Source: Sarcocystis neurona
Taxonomy: Eukaryota; Apicomplexa; Conoidasida; Eucoccidiorida; Sarcocystidae
DNA length: 64,000 nt
Assembly (NCBI GenBank): GCA_000727475.1
Contig: KL647292.1
Location: forward strand, 638,213-702,212
Direction of reading: 5' to 3'
The notes under the pieces are model-generated. The model worked only from the letters and a program-made list of their open reading frames with translations, made no database searches and was not told the DNA's origin. Within the stretch, counting starts at the first letter, position 1. Every line of letters begins with the position of its first letter. The translations under genes and the position numbers were made by a program. This document shows positions 1-11,973 of the stretch, in pieces.

Positions 1-441
1 TCTCTCTTGTTCCAGAAGAGAAAAATCTGCGTCTTCTCCTTCCCCTTCTGTCTTTCCTTTTTCCCCTTTTCCCTTCGTTTCCGCTTTCGTCCGTTCACTA
101 CCTTTTCCTGAGTGATCTTTTTCTTCTTCTTCTTCTTCTCCAGGCCCTTCTTCTTCTGGTGCAGCAAATGTGCTGGAAAACTCCACAGTGTTTTCATGAA
201 GAGGTTGTATATCTGGGTAGCCGTCTTCTTCGTTCATATCTAACAAGGGGTGAAGAAGGACCTTTCGGAAGTCATCTTCAAACAAAATGATCCTTCCGTC
301 TCCATCCTTTTCCCTGTCAAAAATCCCTCTGAAAGGTCCTCCTACTGCATCTTTTGCCGTCGAGCCGTCACTCGCTGCTGTTGCTAGTAAGCTGCTGCTG
401 CCTACTCTTTCTTTGAGTTCTAGAGACGAGACAAGAAGCAT
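1..441 (-). CDS. Acidic EF-hand protein, partial exon at left edge
   Basis: The minus strand is open from an ATG at 439-441 to base 1. It begins MLLVSSLELKERVG and continues into FDREKDGDGRIILFEDDF. Here EKDGDGRIILFE fits the 12-residue EF-hand calcium loop, with Glu rather than Asp at position 1, Asp at 3 and 5, Gly at 6, Ile at 8 and Glu at 12. An acidic Glu-run (about seven Glu, then Lys/Glu-rich sequence) follows towards the window edge. The frame stays open upstream of the ATG (LLLLFPFLNWAML...), so the exon may begin higher, near 500, and the ATG may be internal. The C-terminus lies outside the window. Only one EF-hand is visible. The family binds Ca2+ as a sensor or buffer; the specific protein is not recognised. 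Confidence 0.55.
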   Translation of the reverse strand, partial: MLLVSSLELKERVGSSSLLATAASDGSTAKDAVGGPFRGIFDREKDGDGRIILFEDDFRKVLLHPLLDMNEEDGYPDIQPLHENTVEFSSTFAAPEEEGPGEEEEEEKDHSGKGSERTKAETKGKGEKGKTEGEGEDADFSLLEQER

Positions 442-3400
442 GGCCCAGTTCAGAAAAGGGAAGAGAAGCAACAACTCAGAAGAAGGGAGAGAAGGACAGA
501 GACGCGAAAGGTGCAGAAAAGACCTCATTGTACCCACGTAAAAGTCTGTTCTACTGCAGGCGTGACTTGGAAGACGAAAAGCCGTATGCGCGGTCTTTGC
601 CAAGAGTATGCGCAGGGAAGCACTTGGTTTATATATCTGTGAAAATAGGTCCCCCAGTAAAGACGATCTACGGGATGTAGTGTGGACGCGAGTTCTATAC
701 AGCCGAAGAGAAGGTGCTCCTGTGTGCGTGACTCTACACATATATATATATATGTGTATGTCTCTTTGAGTACGGGTGTATGTCTGCTTGCATAGGTGCG
801 TACACACGTTCACATAGGGGCGTACAAATGTCCACGTATATATATATACATGTTCAGAAACATGCAAGCGTATAACAGTCGAAATTAGAATTGTTAGTAG
901 AATTGTTAGCGCCCGTAGTGCGCGTCTAATATACGTGTTTGTATATAGAGAGACATACGCGTATATACGCAGATCAACGTAGTGGTGGCCCAGGACTAAC
1001 AAATCAGGCGCGCACACACACACACACACACACAGAGCAGACACAACAAAAAAATATGCACCGGTGACTAGGCCCAAGAGGCTATTATTTTCTTTTGGGT
1101 AAAGACAGAAGCATTTCTAGGTGTGTACTTCATTGGACCTCGCAGGGAATCTTGCGCGCATCTTTGTCGAGAAAGCTTCGTCATGTCTTCATTTAGAGAC
1201 AGAACTGCAATGAGAAAACCAGGAATGAAAAAATGACCTATGCAGCGTTTACTTGTATATTAGTATATCTGAGCACACAAGCAGTCTACAGCAGTGTTTT
1301 TCCTCCAGAAGAGGCGTACGCGAGATACAGCGACAGCCGCTTTTCTCTAGGAAAGCAGAGGGTTCTTCTAAAAATTCTTCCCTAGTTTTTCGCCAGCGTG
1401 CAGTAGCAACGCTCTAAGCTGAGACCGGGTGGTCACACGCATTTGGCAGATAACAGATCATCAATATTTGCTGACTGGTGGCCATGCACCAATACGCAAA
1501 CATCTACTATGAAGCTTATACAAAGGTGTATATATATATATATATTTAGGTAACCACCTCTGCACCCAGCACAATATATATTGACTAATATATCGTAGAG
1601 TGCGAGTCCAGAGTTCTCACGTACAACTGTGGGTAGACAGATATAAAAAGGTGTACACCTATATATATGTATCAGTATGTATGTTTGTATGTAGTGCACA
1701 TTCAACAGTAAAATCTACCATTTCGCATATTCTACATCGATTTCTGGTCATAACGTATGAATATACATATATATGTGTAATCACATATGTAGATACGTGT
1801 GTAATTATTTGTTTGCACATGACCTAGTGCACAACCTGAATATACACAAAACGACGCACACACGAACTTGATGTGTATACGCCTAAAATGTGCAAGTGTG
1901 CCTATTTTACGAGAGAGCGCCGCTGGAAAGAAAAAGAAAGAAAAAGAAGACTTGACGCAACGTCACACGGAGGCATGCCATTGCACAACACGTATCTATA
2001 CATATATGTATAGACACACACATACACAGGAGTGCATCTGATATATGTGGTCAAAGATATATACATATATATGCGTATGTTGTGAGTACAAACATATACA
2101 TCCGCGAATATACACGCATACACGTAGGTGTCCATGAAGGTGAATTAGTCGCGTGCATTCACATGAACATCTATGTACATATACATGTGTGTAGTTTCGT
2201 GTGTACCCATGTACTCGGAAGTAATTTACTTTGGGAAAAATTACAAGGAGCGCTTTACATTCCATCCAAGAGGATGACAAGCCTGCCTGCGGAAATACAG
2301 TCTTAGTGTTATCATTACATGTGAGAGGAGGCCTTGCCTGTACAGTCCTCGATTACAACTGAATTACTACCACTACTTCTACTACTACTGCTACATCGTT
2401 GCTATGCTTCCCTTACTGGTACAAGATTGTTACTCCTACTATCACTCAGTAATACTGCTATGTTACTACTACCACTAGTAAGTCTTGTTCTACCACTACT
2501 ACTAAGTCACAAGAACTATTCTGCCATCACGTCCTCTACAATTACCTTCAGCACTTGCATAGCACCTTTTACTGTAACCGTTGTCTATACTACGACGACA
2601 ACTAATACTGCTGCTGCTAGAAACAATGCTGGCCGTAGTTCCTTTACGATAAGCGTTCCAACTTCTCTTGGTACGTACGTGCAACAGCGCAGTGATCGTT
2701 TTCGATTAAGGCACTGCTTCTTCTTCACGTGTGCACGGTAATGTCGTCGAGCAAAGAGGAAGATACAACCTTGTTGCAGACTTTGTACTCGAAAGATCAC
2801 ACAACGGCTGCAACACGAGAAACATGCGGCAACTGATAAGTCTCTGTAGGCCCTAATCAACTTTGTTAGAAGTGCACCGATACCTATGCAGAAGGGCAGG
2901 TAGACGACAACATTCCTCAAAATTATTCTTCACAACTACCATTTGCGGGAGTGACTGCAGCATATATGTAGAACTGCATGTACGTATTTATACCTATAGT
3001 TGTGTGTATAACTTCGGGTATGTGTGTCTTTATGTACACAGATACACATAGACGTCGATTTTTATAGGGATACAAATAGCAATATCCGAATTTGTCCCCA
3101 GTGCATACAAATCCGTCCTCCAGTAAAAATCCTACGGCGTACCAACCGGTTTCAACACTGCTAAGATTGAAATCTTGCGTCGGCACAAGTACACTTATTC
3201 CGTTTCGTTATCGAACGAAACAACTCTGGCCCCCCACTGCCTGGATGCAGGATGGTACAATCAGGCAACTGTTTCTCCACTCCGTCACCTGTGTGAACCG
3301 TTTTTCCCAGTAGGTCTGCTTCAGTATGTTAATAGAAAAAACAGTAGTGTGCGGCAGCGGTTTCCTAAAGTTTTTTCACGAAGAAAGCAACTCCTGTAAC

Positions 3401-5080
3401 TAGTTGAACAACGCAGAGGTTGTTGAATATCTTTAAAATCTTCTTTATCAATCAAACGTACGGTAAAGAGAAGGCGCGCGTAGAGTGTACACAGACAAGA
3501 GAAACTGAAGCTGTAAGGGAAGCATACGCCTTAGTACGTATACATCAGAACTGAACAATGACCAACCTTCACACAGGCAGATACCACGTGCGCACACCCC
3601 TATATATAAAGTCCACACATTTATACGTATGCATATCTGTAGCTATACGTCCACGTGTGGACACATCCACGAGCTTCTGTGGTAAACACGCGTGTGGAGC
3701 TGCGAAAATGTGTACAGCGAGTCTAACACGAGACCAGCAGTCGCAGCTTCCTATCATATGGATACAAATAAATCACTCGAGGTGTACATTCTACTCTGTT
3801 GAAGAAAAACTGCATACACCGGTTTTTCAGATGTAAACACACGCACAGGTGGATATTCATGTCTTCCCTACGATGACGCGGAGCTGCAGTAAGACTTTAC
3901 TTTCTGTTTTGCAGACGTAAAGAACAATTCACACCCGTTTGAGCTCTCCAGTTTCATTTCAGAAAGGAAGGGCTCCCCGTGATGTGTGATGCAGCATATA
4001 TGCCAGGGAAAATTCATATAGCATATGTCGGAGGTGTAGCACCCCAAGACAGACTGCCACTCCTCGCCAGAACAGTAGAGAAATCCGGAACTGAAGAGAT
4101 ACAAACTCAGGCAGAAATTTTCATATATATACAACCAGAAACACGACCTCCAGTGCGGAAGGATGTAGTAATATGGAAGCTTGTATCAGGAATTATGACA
4201 CCTACGACACGTGTGTGTAGTAAAGGTGGACGTAGGGACACCGTATGTAGAGTGGCGTGGTCAGACACAATATACATCCATACGAGCAAGCACACGCATG
4301 AAAGCATACGTAAGCATAAATAGGTTAACAAAAGTCTGGAAAATTATCAAAATCATGCTTGCGTATATATAGACATTTCCTTGATAAGAGCTGTCGTAAT
4401 ACACGTTTCCGCGGGGACCCGCGCCTGCGCCTTTTAACGTACGTCCGAAGGCGTATGGAAACCCACTTGCACAGCTTTCCACAACTACGAATACTTGTGT
4501 ATGCGTACATTTATGAATGAATAGCTTAGACGCCTGTAGACAAAGCTGCACCGGTATACGAAGGTGGCCCTCTGAACGAAGACAGACCGCCGGCGTGACG
4601 GGTGACCACCGCGACCTGTGTTGCTCGAGAGCCTTTGCGTCATTCAGTATAAAGCTACTGGAATGGAAGCTTGTGGCAAAAGAGATAGTTGTTTTACAGG
4701 CATCACGTGCGTTCACAGGAAGATATGACGTGAAGATTGGAGTGTTTGTTGGTGGAGAGCGTTGTGCCTACCTTGTCAGAGCCATGATGCATTCCGTAAG
4801 GTAATTTTCACTAAAACTTTTTTCGACGGAAGTCAGACACGCCGCAGACGAATCGCAGTATAGGCCTGTCACAGCTTCCTGGCTAATCGGCTTGTGAGGT
4901 ATCATTCATAGAGAGCTTATTGACCTCCGTACACAAGTCTCGTATTCGGAAAACTGATAAGCATTAGAGGTGTCTTGTCGTTTGCTGATATTCTTACTAC
5001 GTACCGACTATGAATTTAGCGTACTGAGGCCACTTGAGACTAACGACTACCCGATAAAACGTAGAGAAGCCGTCATAGGA
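442..5080. other. Non-genic stretch with alternating TA/TG/CA repeats
   Basis: No open frame here has recognisable protein features. The DNA is dominated by alternating purine-pyrimidine steps (tatatata, gtgtatacgtgt, cacacaca). Examples are a (TA)n run near 739-755, a (CA)11 run at 1013-1034 and TA blocks near 1527-1544 and 2050-2070. At 2350-2530 there is a patch of imperfect TAC/CTA triplets that opens spurious Leu/Thr frames on both strands. I see no regulatory element that can be defended. Confidence 0.6.
1013..1034. repeat. (CA)11 microsatellite
   Basis: This is an uninterrupted CA dinucleotide run in non-genic DNA, one of the longest pure dinucleotide runs in the left part of the window. 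Confidence 0.9.
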
Positions 5081-5388
5081 GATACTTTGGTGACTGTCAA
5101 AAGTGGAATGTGTACGCGTGTATTCATAATTCTGAATATACGCACAGAGGAAAGAAAGGGTTACATTTGCACTGGCGGATGCTAAGCTGTTTGTGTCACC
5201 TTACGTAACTTTTGACTTATAGATGCGCAGTCGAGATACTTTGGTTACTGTCAGAAATGCAGTCTGTACGCGCATTCATAATTCTAAATATACGCACAGA
5301 GGAAAGAGAGGGTTACATCTGCACAGGCGGATGCTACGCTGTTTGTGTCACATTACATAATTTCCGATTTATTGATGCGCAGTCAACC
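5081..5388. repeat. 154-bp direct tandem duplication, two copies
   Basis: Unit 1 (5081-5234) and unit 2 (5235-5388) both start with GATACTTTGG, both contain ATACGCACAGAGGAAAGA followed by GGGTTACAT, and both end with GATGCGCAGTC. They differ by scattered substitutions only, with no large indel. Neither copy carries a credible reading frame, so this is probably a local duplication in non-genic DNA. Confidence 0.9.
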
Positions 5389-8300
5389 AGGTCGACCTAC
5401 AGCGCAGATAGTAAGCAGAATTTACAGACGAAGTAAAGCACACGGAGAACACATCAGTAAATCTGTAGACGCAGAGGGTTGCGAGTACGTGTATAGAGAG
5501 ACAGATACACGTGAGCAAACAGACACAAAGATAGATGTACAACTACTTGAAGAATTCCCTTTTAAAAAGGTCTTGCACCATCTGACTATCTACAGTACCC
5601 TACGACTCAGTGAATATACGTGTGGGTCCACATTTTTAGAAGTCCATGAAAACGCGGTAGACTGCTGGTACCCACAGGGGATTAAGAGCGGAGGTATTCG
5701 TGCCATTTAGGAATCATGACGCTTATGTGTATAAGGAGAGTGTTTCCAAACTGCACATTATACAAATATCGGTAAACAGAAAATCCGTAGGCATTAGAGT
5801 TCCTTTTGCAAAATACCAAGGGGTCACGTGGCGTGAGAACACGCATATCTAGACCCACTGCCATGGCAACTGAAGAAACTGCTGACCACTTCCCGAAGCA
5901 CACGGCATTAAAAAGTTGAAATCTTCAGGTGGCTACCACATTTGGTTGTTCCCCATTCTTGGTGTGTTTATATTCAACACATTACTCTCCCTTTGAAATG
6001 GCACATCCTGGAGCTTCCCTTGAGCAGTGACAGCTGTGCGCACGCGCAGATGTAGACATATGTGTTGTTGAAGACGTACAGAGGAGTGAAAGTCCATTAC
6101 ACATGAACAGACCGGTTTACGATGCACGGGACGCTTCAACTGCAGGTGCATGTAGTCGTGACAGAACAACGGGCTCAATAATCCCCTCAAATATTTCAAC
6201 GAGTATTGTGTGAGTACTAGTCCATTATTATGCGGAACTTCAGTGCTTCCCTGCCTGCGAAATTATACGTTCATGACCTAAGCTGACTTCTAGCGCCAAT
6301 ACCACGCGGGCAATGCACTTAAATGCTTGAACATATATGTATATATATATATACATGTGTGCATGTATCGTACACGCATCGACAAACATATGTATTTGTG
6401 TATGCTGGGTGCGAGCGCGGGTGGACTTCCGTACCGTCCCAGTCGTCGTAAGAAGCTGGATCATCAGCTTGATTGTGCACGTAGCTCATCGTTGAGCAGC
6501 GGATACGTGTAACAAGCGCAGTGCAAGATCAAAACTGTACTGCTTCCTCTTGGTTCCATTTCTCTCCACGTACGTGTGTCACATTCTTAATCGTAATTCC
6601 AGATGTACTCGGCTTCCAAGCGAACTCCCTACTACAAAGATATCTCAGTAACACTTTATTTGTGCGGGTGGCGACGACGCGATAGGTGTGGAGAGGTTGG
6701 TGTGTGTACATTGAAGCCACGTCCACGATCACAAACCGTTCAGTTGCACACGAGGGAACACCGACGGGTGTTCCCTATTATCAATAGCTGTACACTCTAG
6801 ATAATATTTTTAGTGCTCCCGCATTGGTACTCCTGCCATGTTCTGCTTCCGTGAACTAGTTTCATCACCCTCAGCGGAAGCCTCACCAGAACATGACACA
6901 TTAACGTAACTTTGGAAAGCGCGGAGCTTTGAGGCGTCCACTACGGAAAATTTTATAAATAATTTAACTTTTTGTTGGAAACATCCTACAAAAGACACTA
7001 ATTCTTCGAAAACGTGCAGAGTGGGATGAATATACGAGCGGCGTTTGTGTGACACACCTTTACAGGTGCACACTAGTATACTTCCTTCTTCATACAGTGA
7101 AAACCAGCGTTACGAGCCATGCATGAAGAGCGCAGTAACACCTAAGTACGTCAAATTAAGCTGACCTACGCACACTGCTAGGAACCACGTGTACATCCGT
7201 TATCCACTACCCTTAGTCTTCCGCGAAAAACTAGTCTACGAGAGTCGAACTACGCCTAATTAAGCTGATCAATTATCCACACCTCTTATTTTGTTGTAAC
7301 TAGTCTGCAAGAGTGCATCTCCAGATGAAGAGAATCAAGTGATGGTTTTTCTAAAGGAGTAGAAAACTAACTAAACCTTTTCGTCTAAGTGTATCCACAC
7401 AGGCGTACACAAGCAGGTTTCACGACCGACGGTGCTCTCTCTCTCTATATATATGTATATACATGGAGAGATATAGAGATAGATTGAGAGATCGATAGAT
7501 ACGCAGATACATGTCTAGGTGTATATCTACAAACACAGGTCTGTGGATGTGTAAGGGTACCAGATGGATAGACGTATACGCAGGTTTGTGTAAGTATGGA
7601 TACATATATGTCTGATGTACATACATGTCAGATTAGGCTTTACACAGGTTTTGTGCGGATAGTTGTATCTCGGAACGCTATTTATTGTTGGAATGGTCAT
7701 GTGTGCGTTTACGTCTAAGCTCTATGCAAATACGAATATAGATTTATATCTTGTATGCACATGTGTATGCGTACGTAAATGTCTATCGAACGACACACGC
7801 AAAATGTGTGTACTTTTTGCTAGTGCGGGGGCACCTCCTACAACAAAGACGGATTCAAAAAAGTATATCACTCCATTGCAGGTGTTGCGAGTAACCACCC
7901 TTCGTGGCGCTCTTTCCATCTGGCTCGCCCGACGTCACCGAAGCACCCTATATACATATATACATGTGTGAATACTTGTGTACACGTAGCATTTGCAAAG
8001 CACACGTATGCGTATACGCATAATGCCTGCTTACACGTATTCACAAATACGTGACCACTCTCTCCACAAATCACATAAGTGTGACGTGTGTAGCGAGCGC
8101 AACGCATAGACATAGACGCACGTATATATATATATATATACATACACGTCACTTATTCCACACACTATCTGTGTAGCTCATCCACACACAGACGAGTTTG
8201 CTGTACTATGTACCTATACATATGTATTATGTACATGTGTGCACTGCAGACATAGAGGCTTTTGTACACTTCTGTCGACTTCAGTACACGGAACAGGCTT

Positions 8301-8930
8301 TTCAGTACTGGCCAGAAAACACGACATATCTGAAGGGTAAGGTTGATGCTTTCGTGTCCGTCTCGATTCCTCAACTGACGAAAAGATACAGTATGTCGCC
8401 CAATTTATACAGTACTACACCACGTAAGATAAGACATCATTGTAAATATGTACAATCCACACATATGTGGGTGTACACGCGGATCTCCTTGAGTGTGTGG
8501 GACTATACAAGTGCATATATACCATCATGTGAATACAGTTGATTGACGCCCAAACACAGTGGTACATGTGTGAATGTAACTGTACGTATTTACACACAGA
8601 CTTTGTACGCACATTCCGTACATACTTCTGTAGCCTTTCGTATATGGATGTGTTTGTCTCTATAGAAATATGCACGACAGTATTTATTTTCCACACTCTC
8701 TTACTGTATTGATATATACATACATGCGTACACACATGTATATACGATGTTCTGTACGTATCTCTCCCGGGGAAGTGTGAGTGAAACGTCATGTCACTGA
8801 AGGTAAACTGCCACACAAACCCTAGGGCTTTCTCCTCCTTCCAAACCCTGTTGTCTTGGCTATAGTTGCAGCAGTAAGCAGCGGCACGGAGCAGCACGAG
8901 CACCATCACGTGCAGCAAGGGTCAGATTAG
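5389..8930. other. Non-genic stretch
   Basis: Only short frames without domain character are present. TA/CA-rich blocks occur near 6330-6356, 7440-7465 and 8120-8141. Nothing supports a gene, RNA or mobile element. Confidence 0.55.
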
Positions 8931-9250
8931 GAAGAGAGCTGGCGAGAGCAGCGGCAGCAGCTACGGGAACAAGATTGGCAAGAAGAGCAGTCATGCCGAG
9001 CAAAAAAATATTGCAGGTGAAGCAGCAGTCACGGCAACATGGGCAGTCGGAAGAGCAGCTGCAACTAGTGCAACAGCATCACCATGCCGGGTTGCGGAAA
9101 GACCAACAAGAGCGTCAGCAGCAGGACAGACACCCGCAGTACACGCAACATCAGGACGAGTCGAAGAAGCTGCAACTTCTGCAGGAAGGGGTATGATTGG
9201 ACGTAGCAGCAGGTCGAAGCAGCAATAGCAGCAGCAAGACCACTCTTTCT
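8931..9250 (+). other. CAG-rich patch, possible Gln-rich exon fragment
   Basis: This segment is rich in GCA/CAG triplets. On the plus strand, 8975-9196 reads as a 73-codon Gln/His/Arg-rich frame (it includes QLQLVQQHHHAG). The composition resembles the homopolymer tracts inside coccidian exons, but similar CAG/CTG patches lie in clear introns of this window. Coding status is therefore undecided and no domain is visible. Confidence 0.25.
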
Positions 9251-11148
9251 TCTTTACCATCCGTGGTGGATCGCACATTCTACGCTTCCATATTACTGCA
9301 AATGCCTGTGTTTCAACAGCTAAGAAAAGCTGGAGGTTGATTAGGTCGCCTTTACAATGGCAGCTGCTCTAGCAGCACCAGGGCTTGTCTTTGGCTGTTG
9401 GCGCCTGCTGGTGTAGCAGAGGGCGGTCTGTGGCACGGTGTCCTTGTGCTTCCTCGTTTTGTGTATACGTGTGTGTGGGGTGACTGCGCGTGTCTTCAGC
9501 ATTTTCTTCGTTGTCTTCCCTCTTTTCAAATAGCCCTTCTTTTCCAGTCGATTGTAGCCACTAAATGGTTCCGTTTTCTTTTCCAGTTCCCTGCTGCAGG
9601 GAGCCGCAGCAGCAGGAGGGCCTCGCACCAGGAGACACGCCTTGAAGGAGGCAGCTGCAAACACGAGTCCTGTGCATCTCCTGCCCCTGAAACTTCTACC
9701 CGAGCCTGAGATCAGATCTTACTATTTCTCGGCCTGCTAGAGCCCCGTATTTTTTTTTTCCCCTGATGTTTCACTGCGCTCGCAAGCACACGGCTGCTGT
9801 TGGTTTCCATCCGTCTATCTTCAGTATCGCGGGAGACTACAACAAATGGTAAATGTACCTGATCCGTAAATTCGCTGACAGTCTCTCCTTCTTCTTCATT
9901 TTCGCCTACAAACGGCACACCGTCCGTGTGAGCGGTTTCCGTGGTACAGGGCGAGTCACGCCTGCTGCAGGGCGAGCAAACACAGCAGCCACGGCTGTGC
10001 ACGCCCGGTGCGCAGAGATTTTCATATGTGCGGAGTTGTCTACAGTCACTTGCTTGGACGGTACTTACGTTCGCGAAGAGGAAATGGGTATTATGTTACA
10101 TTTGAGAGGCGCCGCTAGTACGACTCTGATGCAGATACGACATCTTGCCACATTCCCGCTTCTCTGTGACTCCCAGACATCACAAGTACACAAAGTCAAC
10201 CTTACGTACATATGTGTAAAGAGTATATTCTTGAAGTGCGAGGGACTTGCCCAAGAGGGGTTGTTTGGCGCCCTTTCATTCTTGTGAAGCGCCTGCCTCT
10301 TCCAACTTTTTTCATTTTTTGTGACCGCCTTCTTGTGGCTTGTACACATCTGCATCCATAAACCTCCACACGTGCAGAAAATGCTTATTTGTTCGGATCG
10401 CCTTCGTACAGATCCGGTTTACCACTCAGTGAACAAGCCGCAGATCTCTCCTTACTTCGCCTCCTCGATTTCTGTGAATTCGTTTCCTGTACGGTGTCCT
10501 GTTTTGGAGGAACACCTTCCTTTTTGGTGCCAGCTAAGTAGCGCACTGCACCGATCATAATGGGTTTACTCTCTCCTAAAGACTCTTTACACTTGCATCT
10601 CCGTCACCTCACGGCAGGTGCAAACCCCGTCTTCGCGTCAAATATCTTCCTACCTTATGGTATGACTGGCACTCCAGTCACCCAAACAAGTCTTGCGTCT
10701 ACATCAATGCATTGACAATACATTAGTATATAGTTTAATATAATAGACGTATATATCTCTGTGCGGCATAAGCATATACCAGATGAAACGAAATCCGGAG
10801 AAGCGTCTATATGAAATCACGTAAGAGCTCCAGTGGAAGAAATAGGTGTGTATTCATGTATGCGTACCTGCTTGTCACCGTATGTGTGTGCATGTGTGGT
10901 GTCGGCAACTACAACAAACGAGCAGCGCAAGTGTGTGGACGAGTATGTAAAGTCAAGAACACGCAGCACAAAAGAAGATTACAGCTAAATACGTAGTGCG
11001 CGTGGCCACATAGCTTGACTTTTCTATGAAGCACAGCGCAGGCAGCAGAAAGATGTATACCTATACCCTCACGTATTATTAGCAGGGTACTATACAGCAA
11101 TCAAAAAATTCAGAGGTTTAACATGGATTTATCCGCACAAAGTTCCAG
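9251..11148. other. No gene recognised
   Basis: Short frames on both strands lack conserved motifs. A TTT-rich stretch lies near 9750-9762. I find no support for any feature here. Confidence 0.5.
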
Positions 11149-11973
11149 TTGAGGCGGGAAGGAACACTTTTCAGAAAAAATGCAGAGGAGAGAAAAATAG
11201 CCAGAGAGTGCAGTTGGAAGGATTCAGCAAGAGAAGCAGAAAAACTCAGTTCCGAAACAAGGAGGCGTGTCTCTCTGCGGGTGGAACACGTCCATGAAGA
11301 AGCGACAGGAGAGAGTGAGAAGCGAACAAAGAGGAAGAAAGAACAGATCAGAGGAAGGTGACAAGATGGAATAGACGCATCAAAGAGGACACTTGAGAAA
11401 CAGCAGCAGCCGGAGCTCCAGCTTCGCGAATGGCAGCCCGTCGAAAAAAAAGCAGGTGCCGCAACAACAGAATGAGCTTCGTCTACAGCTGTTACGAGAG
11501 AAAGCCCACACTAACACAAGAAAGAGTGAATACTTGTGACGTACCCCATTTCAATGGTGACCAGCCGAAAAATTGTTATTGGTGAGACAACAGAAGAAAG
11601 GCCAATAATAAAAGGAAGCAGCCGCAGCCAACTGAATGCAACAGCATCAGGGGCAGCAACAGCAGCAGCAGGCGCAAAACTCGCAGCAACAGCAGGGGAA
11701 GCCGGCAGCAGGGATTAGAGGCAGAATCACTCCCAGCAGTGCTGTGGTAGAGAACCAACCAGCGCCACCACCCGTTAAAGTAAAGAAGAGGAGCAGCAGG
11801 AAAAACCGTGTTCTCGCGGTAACACGGGGAGCAGCAGCAGCAGCAGCGAGAAAGCCGAGCAGCAGTGGACAATTAGTCAGAGCCTGACATGACAGCTGCA
11901 GTAGCAAGAAGGCACCACAGCATCAGAACCAGATTTATAGGAGCAGCGGCTCAAGTAGGCAACTGCATCAGGA
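11149..11973 (+). other. Purine- and CAG-rich leader before the large gene
   Basis: The strand is purine-rich (GAGAGAAA...) at 11149-11400 and turns into CAG/GCA-rich sequence at 11400-11950. It may be 5' UTR or upstream exon material of the gene starting at 11974. An in-frame TAG sits at 11956-11958, six codons upstream of the chosen ATG. A possible acceptor (..CATCAG) ends just before it, so an upstream exon cannot be excluded. Confidence 0.3.

Noticed and set aside
11536..11907. Short Gln/Ala or Leu/Cys frames before 11974 as a separate gene
   Set aside because: They are mirror frames of the same CAG-rich leader and lack any start, splice or domain support.
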